A stretch of DNA of 64,000 nt, taken from assembly GCA_016800925.1 (NCBI GenBank), contig JABCPU010000269.1, positions 1 through 64,000 on the forward strand, written 5' to 3'. Source of the DNA: Suillus spraguei. Taxonomy: Eukaryota > Basidiomycota > Agaricomycetes > Boletales > Suillaceae. This document shows, one piece after another, positions 18,073 to 28,354 of this stretch; the stretch's first letter is position 1; each line of letters opens with the position of its first letter. The translations under genes and the position numbers were made by a program. Under the pieces are notes generated by a model. It made no database searches and had not been told where the DNA came from. It saw nothing but the letters and a program-made list of their open reading frames with translations.

Positions 18073-21000
18073 ATGCCCCAGGCTACCCAACCTCTCATGG
18101 ATCTCAAAGTAGTAAGTCTATTGTATCTTACAACTAGTGGCACAATCTATTCTAACAAGGAGTCATAACAGGCTATGTATGATGAATCTTGGGAGAAGCT
18201 ATCCCATGTCTCTGTCAAGGGTGCTGAGCATGACTCTCCTGAACGCCAGCCTCATCCGAAAAGATTGGAAGGGTCCTGGGTAGATCTCACCAACTGCGTC
18301 CATGCATTATTGGATGACCGAAAGAAGAGCCGACTTATTTGGCTTCATGGAGCGCCAGGTGTCGGAAAGTCTGCTGTTGCGTTCAATATAGCTGAACGGA
18401 TGAAAGGTCTGAATATGGTGGAGAACGTAGGAATTGGAAAGCGGCTCGCAGGATCTTTCGTTTTCTCGCGCAAGCATACGAAACGCTCTACCACTGGATA
18501 TTTTTTTGCGACACTCGCATATCAGCTTGGGTGCACCTATTTTACCATCCGGCAGGACATGGCAATATGCGCCCGGGAGAATCCAGCACTTTTAGACCCC
18601 GGCAAGTCTCTTCGCAATCAGATGGAGGGATTCTTTCTCCACCCTCTCCGGATGCTTCAGTATAGACTGAGAGGGTGTCCACCTATGGTGTTCGTTATCG
18701 ATGCCCTTCATGAATGCACATCCAAAGCTGAGCTTGCCGATCTCATCAGTCTGCTCGGCCTGCTGCTTCGCCAGCCTGATTTACCTGTGATACACATCCT
18801 GCTCGCGAGTAATACGCAAACGCATATCCGTGAAGCTTTACGAAAAGCAAACGTGGGCCCCCTGCTTTGTGAGATACGAGCGAGCACTTCTGGCAAGATT
18901 CTCGCTATGGACTTGGCGTCTTCATGCGTAACTGAGGACTTGCCACACGTCCTCGCTGCGGATGTGGCATCTCCATGCGTAACTGAAGACTTGCCACACA
19001 ACCCTGCTATGGATATCATGCTCACTATAAACACCGAACCCCGTAACGCGTGCTTAACTGGTGACTTGCCAACCGCTGAAAGGCTGTTAACGCAAGAGAT
19101 CGAAGGCATCAATGTTAACAACCACCAGTCCTACGCAAATCGGTCATTTGTTATGGCGCGGAAACATGACTGGGACCACGCACTTCAAGACGCACTTGAG
19201 GTACAATTCACTGATCCATCATGAACACCTTGCTAACCTTCATGGCAACGCAGTCTATCAGTCTTTGCCCCTCGTTGACAGGCTATATCTCCAAGGGCAT
19301 TGCCCTGTGCGGAAAAAATCAAATCCAGGATGCGATAAGGGCATTTGATGCCGCATCTGTGTTCACGAAGAGTGGTTCGGAAACCACTGTTCTTCTATTG
19401 ATTAAGGCAAGGACGTCAATTTCTTCTCGCGTATCCCTTTTTCAATACAGTTCTCAGGCCGTCGCACTTTTCAATGCAAATCAGCATGAGGATGCAATGC
19501 TGCTGGTCCAAGAGACGATCACTGTTTGTCCCCAAACCGACACTATTGCTTGTCGTGTCGTGGAGGTAAGTTTTGTATGTTCTGTAACTTCTTCTGAACC
19601 CAAGTTCGCACGTGGCGCCGATTTTTGTTAACTCTGCATACCAGGCATATCTATGCGTCCACCTGGGTACCAATGCCTTAGACAGTGGGCATTACAGTGA
19701 AGCTGCTGATCGCTTCACTACTGCTGTCGAGGCCAACGCTTTCACATCGCAGTTGGCCGTCTATTCTAAATACCAAAACTTTGCGGTGGTGCGTAAACAC
19801 GATACAACCGTGAGTTTTTGTTCGTGCCTAATGGGGTGCTTTGTCTAGCTCTTTGGGTGGGACCTCAAGTCCTTGTGGGAAAATGCAAACAAGAAAAAGT
19901 GTGATGCACTCCTTCGCGCAGGTAGGCTTGGAGATGCAGTCGAGTCGTACCGATACATGATGGATGTGAGTGACGAAACTATGAAAGCGAGATGCCTTGA
20001 ATGGTCCACTGGTAAGTCTTCATCAATGTCACCCCGTGATAAAATCTTCACGCGCATAAAACTTAGCTTTTCTACGAGAATGCAACGCTCTGTATGCTGA
20101 TGATGGTGTTGATGAGCTTGCTGCGTGTGGAGATACTGCCCTGGCTAAGAAGGACTATAATCGGGCTATTGAACTATACTCAGCGGCAATCGAACTGGAC
20201 TCTGCAACCATATAATCTTTGCAAAACGAAGTAAGGCGAGGTTGTTGAAAATGCTATGGGAAGATGCACTTCTCGATGCGGAAAAGGTACGATAGTTTTT
20301 GTTTTACAATAGCCCATGCTCATCTCAGACATACACAGGTCATCGAACTCAACCCTGCGGGTTATCTTGGATACCAGCTGAAGCATGAGGCGCTTCATGG
20401 TGCGCAATGTTATGACGAAGCCATCGAGGCTTTCCAAATTATGTTGTTAAAACTGGATGAGGCTCCCGACCCACAAATACAGAGTGAGCTTTGAATAATA
20501 CATGTGTCAAAATGCGTGACTCTTTGTCCAGGATTGTACCAAACCTATATCAGTCCATTTGAAGCAGAAAGTGCTATTCGAAAAGTGCTTAATGCTCACT
20601 TCGATGATGCCCCACTTCGTTTAATCAACACATCCAATGGGCGCTTATGTGGTCGAGAGGCCCAGATAGATGCTTTCAAGACAAGTGCAGAATATAAGGA
20701 GCTGTTAGCATCTATACTCAGGAATTCAGACCTCCAATTGGAGCACATCAAAGACGTGGTGGCCACTTACTTCCGTTGGGTTATGCTATCGCACAGGTGG
20801 GGAGAAAAGGAGCCGCTGCTGCACGACATCCGAGATCAGGTCGTGTATGAGTTGGATCCAGTGGACAGTATTACGAAGTTGCAGTCATTCTGCGAAATCA
20901 CTCGCGATGCGGGGTTCCTATGGGCGTGGGTCGACACGTGTTGCATTGACCAGACAAACAATTTTGAGCTCCAAAAATCGGTCAACTCCATGTTTGTTTG

Positions 21001-22195
21001 GTATCATAACTCAGCGCTTACAATCGTCTACCTATCGGACGTCCTGCCTTTATCTAAGTCTCGCACGTTGGCCAACAGTGCTTGGATTGAAAGAGGATGG
21101 ACAGTTCAAGAATTCTTGGCTCCTAAAATCGTTCGATTTTATCGCCAGGATTGGACCCCGTACCTCGATGACCAGTCTACCAACCACAAGGAGTCTATGG
21201 CAATCATGCAGGAGTTAGGAGATGCTTCAGGAATAGATTTACAATCCCTCGTCGCCTTCCATCCAGGAATGAGAGACTCCCGAGAGAAACTCCGATGGGC
21301 ATCGACACGTATCACCATGTTGCAGGAAGACATCGCGTACTCATTATTTGGCATCTTCGGTGTCTACCTACCCATTCTGTATGGCGAGAACAAACGGAAT
21401 GCGCTCGGGCGGCTCTTGCAAGAGATTGTTGCTCAGTCGGGCGACGTCAGTGTGCTTGACTGGGTCGGGAAATCATCCGAATTTAATAGCTGTTTACCAG
21501 CAGATATCACTTCCTACCGAACCCCATCACTGTTGCCATCACTTTCTGAAGACGATATTCAAACGTCGGTCTCATCGCTGCGAGAAGCTGTGGTTGTAGA
21601 GATAACTTCGAGATTGCGCCGTGAGCTTGGCTCGCTGAGCGCTGCCCGTTTCGCGCACCGCCGGCTACATCTGCCTTGCATCGCATTCCTTGTCACTGAA
21701 GTCAGAAAGAGCCCTAGTCAAAATGAGGAGGCCATTTTTACGTATCAAGTCAAGGCCGAAGGACTTCGTGATTTGTTGATCACTACAGAAGACATGCTGG
21801 TTCAGTTTTCTCCTGAGAGACCTGTTCCCCAAACATTCTATTTTGTTCGTCCATGGAATCGTGATTTCCTCGAGTTACCCGACTTTGCGGAAATGCACAG
21901 CCACGCAGGGTCCCCCCTTTCTCTCGATGCCTTACAGAGCATAGAAGACTGTCGAACCCCACCTGAATCTCCATTACACGAAATTCTTCCTGTGCCCCGG
22001 ACGGTTGATTTGCAGTCAAATTCACAAGCATTGCGATTGATTACTTGCCTTGAACGGCCGTTTAGCGCACTTTTGCTAGCACAGCAACGTGGCGGAGAAT
22101 ACAAGAGAATTGCATCAGATCATGTTATCGCTGCACAAGTCAAAGACATTGTGTCTGTTTGTGACATAGATGTTAGGACACTAGAGATATTGTAG
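18073..22195 (+). CDS. NACHT-TPR-HET protein (NLR-like heterokaryon incompatibility/immune-type)
   Basis: Proposed start ATG 18073 (MPQATQPLMDLKV), 60-nt intron 18112-18171, then the NACHT NTPase. The Walker A is WLHGAPGVGKSAVA (about 18349-18390) and the Walker B region is MVFVIDALHEC (18685-18717). The usual ALDEC Asp is His here. Next comes a TPR solenoid split by short introns (19201-19253; possibly 19407-19457 as GC-AG; 19566-19644; one ending 19848; and others). The C-terminal HET domain has LSHRWGEKEPLLHDI, GFLWAWVDTCCIDQ and IERGWTVQEFLAPKIVRFY (about 20780-21150). STAND/NACHT proteins oligomerise on NTP binding, and HET domains trigger programmed cell death in fungi. The TPR exon has a frame break near 20210: the frame before reads ELDSATI-stop, and text continues in another frame as FAKRSKARLLKMLWEDALL. 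The gene may therefore be damaged, or the base count wrong. The LINE separates it from its old promoter. Confidence 0.82.
18889..19012 (+). repeat. 51-nt in-frame tandem duplication between NACHT and TPR parts
   Basis: Two successive 17-codon units read MDLASSCVTEDLPHVLA and ADVASPCVTEDLPHNPA, followed by a weaker third unit containing ACLTGDLP. The duplication is in frame and lies in the linker ahead of the first TPR. Confidence 0.8.
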
Positions 22196-22717
22196 TGTAT
22201 GCATTGTGGATGAAGGATACCTGAGGCCTGAAAGCCTGACCCTCAGTTACATGATGATGTCTAGCTTGATGTTAACGTAAATGCGGCTGCTGTCCGCCTT
22301 CCTTTGTGTTACTAGAAACGAGCCTTTAGTCGTTATTGCGCTGAAGTCGCCTCAGCTCCTTACAACCATAGTAGCCCATGTTATCTTCAGCGATATACGA
22401 AAGATCATTATCGATTGAAACTTTCAGTTCTCCATTTCTCGTGAGTTTAGAATGGCGAAATAAAATAATAACAGTGAAGGGCATCTCCACCAATCCATGA
22501 GTGCACTACTGACGTCGTAAGCGTTCGTATGCGTCCGTAACACGCGTAAGTTAAGCGTTCATTTCAGTGGTTTTGCAGATGCTAGGCTACTCTTTGAATG
22601 CGTTATGTAATTGACTCTTGTTTAGGGTTACTAGTAGCAGACTAGCAGTACTAGTACTGCTACAAATATCTGCTCGAGGCTTGCCACAATCTCACTTTGC
22701 TCCAACTGCTATTCACA
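22196..22717. other. Intergenic region between the two NLR-like genes
   Basis: It is the 3' flank of the NACHT-TPR-HET gene and the promoter region of the NACHT-WD40 gene, both on the plus strand. No gene or repeat was recognised. The stretch 22620-22660 repeats ACTAGTAGCAG/ACTAGCAGTACTAGTACTG. Confidence 0.5.
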
Positions 22718-25700
22718 ATGAGGAAACGCAGGTCATCGAGGGATTCAACTCAGGAAACTCGCGCATCTAGCCAAGCCGCAACAGCTCGTGAAAGCCCAGT
22801 ACGTAGCTTCAAGCCATGAGGATCGCTTACTATTAGTTTACACCACTCCAAATACTGACATTGATGCATCCTTGTTCTAGCATCGACCCCGTAAATTTTT
22901 TTGTCGGGGTCTGGAGAATTGGGTTGAGGACGATATGTACAACTTATGGACCTCTGTGAGTCCACTAAAATCCGCAATGAATGTCCTGGAATACAATACA
23001 GATTACCATAAGCGCTTGAAGGATCCCCGGAGCCGTAGTCCTGTTCCCCCCATATCTATCAAGAATGTGCTTCATCGTCCCGGAACCCTGAGGTGGGTTC
23101 TCGTATTTGACCTTCATTCTCTGTACTCTCTAAATGCTGGTGGTCCGCAGCTTCAGGCCGCTCCGTCTGGTGTAGAAATGGAGGCTGATACACAATCGGC
23201 ACTTCAGGATGCTCAAGAGCATGTAAAACGCATGCATCCACTCTCGGGACCTGCAATAACCGTGGTTTCAGGACACATACCTTGAACCCCTCAGGATATT
23301 CAACAAAGTTATTAGCGAGATTGGGGATGTATGCAGGCCTTCCCCTTGATCGGAACCGAACTGACCCCATTCCACAGGTTCATCCATATGCAAAGATGGC
23401 ACTGAGCGTATTATCTTGTGCAGCCAAAGTGTGTTTTCTTTTACTCTCTCATCTTTCCCACTTTTACTCAGCAATCATTTATGCAGGTTATTCTAGCTCA
23501 AGTGGGTCGCGACGCGGCGGTACTCAAACTTCTGGAGAATTGTGTCAAGTCTACGGTTTCATTACACAAGACGAGATGGTCAGCAAAATGAAAATGTCCT
23601 CGATGCGTATTATTCTTGGCAAGATTTCTCAGCAGACCCGTGAATGCGCCCATTTTATCAAAAATTATTCGGAGATCAAGAGCTTTTGTGAGTCTTTCCA
23701 AGTTGTTGCGCTCTGTACCGTCTCAAGCTTCTAACCTTATAATAGGGAGTAGACTTGGAAAGAACGTCGTCTCGGAAACGGACGATACGATCGGAAAGTA
23801 CAGTGAAGTGTTCGATAGGCTCATGGAAAACTTCCGGGACCAAGTTGCTCGCCACGTAGCCATACATATTCACCGCACGGGTAATGGTTCAGACGTGTTT
23901 GTGTCAAGTCGCTTGCTCATAATTTTTCAGGAGAAATACTGGATCTCCGTGGTATGACTTATGCAGAAGGGGCGGGACTAAATACCAGGAAACAATGCCT
24001 TCAGGGGACGCGCACAGAAAATCCTTTCCGAGATCACGGAATGGGTCAACAGCATCGGGGACAACGTTCCACGTGTGCTGTGGCTATCTGGCCCTGCGGG
24101 CAAGGGCAAATCGGCTATCGCCCACACTATTGCTAAGTGGATCGAAGACGTGGGAGGGCATGGTTCGTGTTACTGGTTTGACCGCCAACGGGAAGCAGAT
24201 CGTCGCCATGAAAAGATCTTTTCCACGATCGCGCACGACCTGGCTGACCGTGATCCGGAGATGAGGCGAGCGTTAACAGATGCAGTTCAGACCGCGAATG
24301 CGCTCAAGAAGACGGCAGATATCTTCCAGCAGTGGCGGAAGCTTCTTATCGAACCACTGGAGAAGTCATCTGGGTCAACCGGAGAGCCCATCGTGATTGT
24401 GATCGAAGCACTGGACGAGAGCGGTGGAGTGGAGACACGAAAAGACCTCCTCCGTATTCTAGCTGGTAAACATCAAGACCCCACCGTTCCCAAAATCACA
24501 GATCTCCCAGGCAACTTCCGCTTCATCGTTACCTCTCGTCCACTTGGTGACATCAAAGATGAGTTACATAACGTCCAGCATATTCAACAAATGTCGATGG
24601 ATGATATTCCGCCAGCACTCGCAAAGCGCGACATTCATGCTTACGTATCCAAGGAATTGGAAGGGTTGGATTTCCAGGACAGAGAGTTTGCAGTCCTCAC
24701 TGAGAAAGCTGATGGCCTTTTCGAGTGGGCACGTCTCGCCTGCGGATATATCAAAGAGTCCTGTGTAGGACTATCTCCAATTGAATGCTACCAGGCTGTA
24801 GTGTCACACGATCCTGCTGAGAGAGGCGTGCTGTTGCACAGTATGTATGGCCTCGTTTTAACAGATATCATACCCACGGGTACATCTCCCCATGGCCAGC
24901 ACTCGCATAGATTGCATTCGATGGCGCTAGCGAGATTCCGCTCGGCGATGGGACAAATACTAGGCATAGCCGAACCCCGTCCTTCAGCTTCCCTGAAAGC
25001 TATGAGGCGCCATTTTCCAACGGGAGAAGACAATTTTGACGTAGACCTCGTATTAAAAAGAATGGGCTCCCTCCTGAGCGGCACCACGAACGTAGATGCC
25101 CCAATCCGACCTCTTCATTCATCCTTCCGCGATTTCCTAACGGACAAACGATCAAGCGGAGAGTTTTTCATCGACCTGTCAAAGGCGCAACGCGACCTTG
25201 CATTCGCGTCACTTCGAGTGATGGAACACGGTCTTCGGTTCAATATCTGTGATTTAAAGTCGTCCTATCTACCTAATAACGAAGGTCCCGGGCTAGAAGA
25301 ACGAGTGCGAAAATGAAAAAAAAAATTGCATCTCTCCACATCTGTCATATTCATGTCGATTTTGGACTTTACATGTACGAAACACAGTCTTTGACAAGGA
25401 GCTCGCGAAAGAAGTGAAGTTGTTTTTCGACCACGAGCGGCTGTTTTTCTGGCTTGAGTCACTCGCCCTGATCCATGCGCTCAGCGGTGCAGTCCCTGCC
25501 CTTCCACCCATTGCCCAGTGGTTAAAGGTGAGCCCACTGCTATCAGGTGTCAGATGAAGCACTCATGGGCAACCACAGGGGCATCCGAAATTCAAAGATG
25601 TGTCATCCACTACAATAGACATACAGAGGTTCATCCAAGTGTTTGGCAGGATAATTTTACACAGCACGCCACATCTCTATGTATCAGCACTCCCATTTTC

Positions 25701-26628
25701 ACCTGCCAACTCTCCGCTATGGAGAAATTTTCTGCACAATTTCCAAATATTCTTCTTGTGGCATCTGGACGTTATATGAACTGGCCGGCTGTTCAGAACG
25801 TACTGAAGGGACACACTTCTTCTGTTAGTTCGGTCTCATTCTCGCCGGACGGCACTCGCATCGTCACTGGTTCGGAAGATACCACTGTTCGGCTGTGGAA
25901 TACAGCGACAGGGAGCGGGAGCCACGGTCGCCTGTTAGTTACTGGTCCGTTCTGTGAGGCCCGTATGTCTTTTTTTGTCACTGTTCGTGTGGATGGTGAG
26001 GGCCGTGGTGTGTGGGCACACTTCTTCAGTTAGGTCGGTCTCATTCTCGCCGGATGGCACTCGCATTGTCACTGCTTCGGAGAATGAAACTGTTCAGCTG
26101 TGGAATGCAGCGACAGGGGAGCTAGTCGGTGAGCCCTTGCGGGGACACGCTGCTTCAGTTAATTCGGTCTCATTCTCGCCGGATGGCACTCGCATCGTCA
26201 CTGGTTCTTGGGACAACACTGTTCGACTGTGGAATGCATCGACGAGGCAATCATCGCAACATTGCGCCGGCTCAGATCATCCAGCATTCTCGTTTGAGCA
26301 TCACACGATCGAGGCCACCACCACTATCCCATTGAACACCTGGAATAACTTTATTCACTTCTCACCCAACCCCATTCACGCGCTACACAACACTTCCGAG
26401 TTAACGGAGGGAGTATCCCACGACAACCGCAGTTCGACTCTCTTTTTCCTGAGTAACAGTGGATGGGTGGTAGGACCCAAATATCGGCTGTTATTCTGGG
26501 TACCACCCGCTTATCGACACCTATTGTATAACCCTGCGACTGCATTGGTGATACCCAGAGGAGGTCCTGAGCTTGATTTGAGGTGCATGGCACATGGACA
26601 GCACTGGCAACAGTGCCGAGACAAGTGA
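22718..26628 (+). pseudogene. NACHT-WD40 protein (NWD-type NLR), frameshifted
   Basis: ATG 22718 opens MRKRRSSRDSTQETRASSQA. An 82-nt intron (22799-22880) precedes KFFCRGLENWVEDDMYNLW. After further short exons, the NACHT domain at about 24040-25310 has LWLSGPAGKGKSAIAHTIA (Walker A), VIVIEALDESGG (Walker B) and FRFIVTSRPLGDI, then the LHSSFRDFLTD and LRVMEHGLRFNICDLKSSYL helices. A linker ([20 protein letters not shown]) leads to WD40 repeats and the closing GWVVGPKYRLLFWVPPAYRH. Three single-base frame breaks are visible: about 24018 (an extra A in AGAAAATCC), about 25311 (an extra A in GCGAAAATGA) and about 25722 (a base lost in GGAGAAATTT). A further break lies between the first and second WD40 units. 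Two of the breaks are in short A runs, so sequencing error is possible, but four breaks suggest a pseudogene. The family is thought to mediate fungal self/non-self recognition. Confidence 0.82.
25803..26245 (+). repeat. Near-identical WD40 repeat units
   Basis: Three units share GGxCAC, TCGGTCTCATTCTCGCCGGA, GGCACTCGCAT and CTGTGGAAT almost base for base, encoding [22 protein letters not shown] and TVRLWN. Units 2 and 3 are contiguous (about 26010-26250). Unit 1 (about 25803-25917) is separated from unit 2 by about 95 nt that break the frame. Confidence 0.88.
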
Positions 26629-28354
26629 TTCCCTTCAGATCCCTTTCCGTTCCTTCATGTGAATGTAATATGTATAGTGGTTCATACTTTGTATTCTATC
26701 TATACCTATATGACGCTCCAAATCCCACTTTAATAAACTGCGCGGCACAACATCAATTGCGCAATACACAACACCGAGTTCGACGGCATCAAATGCGCGA
26801 TACACAATGTCAAGTGCCAGCATTGGCAACCAAGCCTCAAGGCCTGGCCAGTTGTAAGCACGCTGGCTTACCTGAGTTCCCATAATCAGTACATATACCG
26901 CCGCTGATGCTGAAAGCTAAGCTTTCAGTATTTCACCTTTTGGTGTAACGGTTATGCGGGCGGCGGTCTGACCATGGTACACCAGTAGTAGTAATGAGTT
27001 TATTGTTACTAAGGGAGTGCATCATAGAAAGGACCAGCTTGGTCAGGTAGTGAGGTATAGCTCATCCGTAGTATAGTATTAGAGAAGACGCAAAACAATC
27101 TTCAGACCAGGGATCAATACAAGGGGGTGGCAGGGCATAGGCAATAAAAGCTCCATATGGTACTAGAAAAGACGCTGAGTAGAAGAGGCACGAGAGATTA
27201 GACAGTAATATTCACATCACTAATAAAACAGTCTTCAGACTAGGGATCAATACAAGGGGGGCAAATAGGGCTATCAGGGTCGTGGATACCATGCAAGACA
27301 ATATCAATTGGTTGGGGCTCTACGAAGTTAAGCGGCATGGCAACACGATATGCTGAACGCTGGGAGAAATCAAAAGTAAATCGACAGTGCCGAAGTGCGA
27401 CACAGCCTTGGAAAAAGAGGCAGTCGAGGTGTATTTTGCGGGGTCCGTGGCACCAGAGATAGTGATTGAATAACGTTAGGGAGCTCATCAATATCTGCAT
27501 TAGAACTTTCTAGAAAATTGAATTCCAGATGAGCGAGAAAAGTTATAGTGAAAGATGAACTAAAATATGAAGACGGAAAGGCGAAGAACAAGTGTGTAGC
27601 GAAAGGGGGAGTTAATATAGGCAACCTGGTGTGACTGCAGGTAGAAGTTTATTAGACTTTAGATGGCGGCACAATGTATTCAATCTCGCGCAATGTTAAC
27701 CAGACACCAGCCTAGTTACAATTGGGGGAAATCTGAGAACTAAGTACGGTCTTATAATACGGCTGTAAAGTACGAAGCCCGTGATTGATAGAAAAAGAGA
27801 TTACAGTAGACTTTCTCATAATGCATAAATAAATAAAATAAAAACAAATCACCAGAAAATCATTTTTGGGCATCTTTGATTATGTTACGCTTAGGTGGAT
27901 GGTCTCATGTTATAGTTTTGTGCATCTTGAAAAAATTAGATCCTATAATTATTATGCGGTCATCGGGTCGTGGCATGGGAAGTCCTATTTATTGCGCATG
28001 CAGGATCTTGCACGAAGAAAAAGAGATATGAGGAGGACTGGAAGCAGCTGTGGTGGAACGGAATGGATAGATTTTTATTGAAGGGACGAAATCTTCAACC
28101 TTCAAGGAGGCTGTCGACATCAGATAGATCAACCTACACTGCTGGAGGACCATGTTATGTGGAGTAGCTAGTAGCTGGTGTATCGCGCACTCGTATTGCG
28201 CAGTTTATTAAAGGTGGCATTTGAAGCGTCATACAATTGAGGCGTGGCGTAGCGTGTTGTAGCCTATACCATGAAAGAATGAGGCATAATAATCATGTGT
28301 CACGTGTGACCACCCGACTCATCTATAGCAACAAATTACAGATTCCTAAATAAT
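26629..28354. other. Intergenic region with a small direct repeat
   Basis: A direct repeat of about 35 nt (TCTTCAGAC-AGGGATCAATACAAGGGGG) occurs at about 27099-27134 and 27230-27264, each near an AAAAGACGC/AGAAGACGC motif. A minus-strand frame at 27500-27240 (86 aa, starts ATG) has no recognised motif and is not strong enough to call. Nothing else is identifiable. Confidence 0.4.

Noticed and set aside
27240..27624. Two overlapping minus-strand frames (86 and 84 aa), possible small gene
   Set aside because: No motif, no convincing intron joining them, and the 3' part includes a direct repeat.
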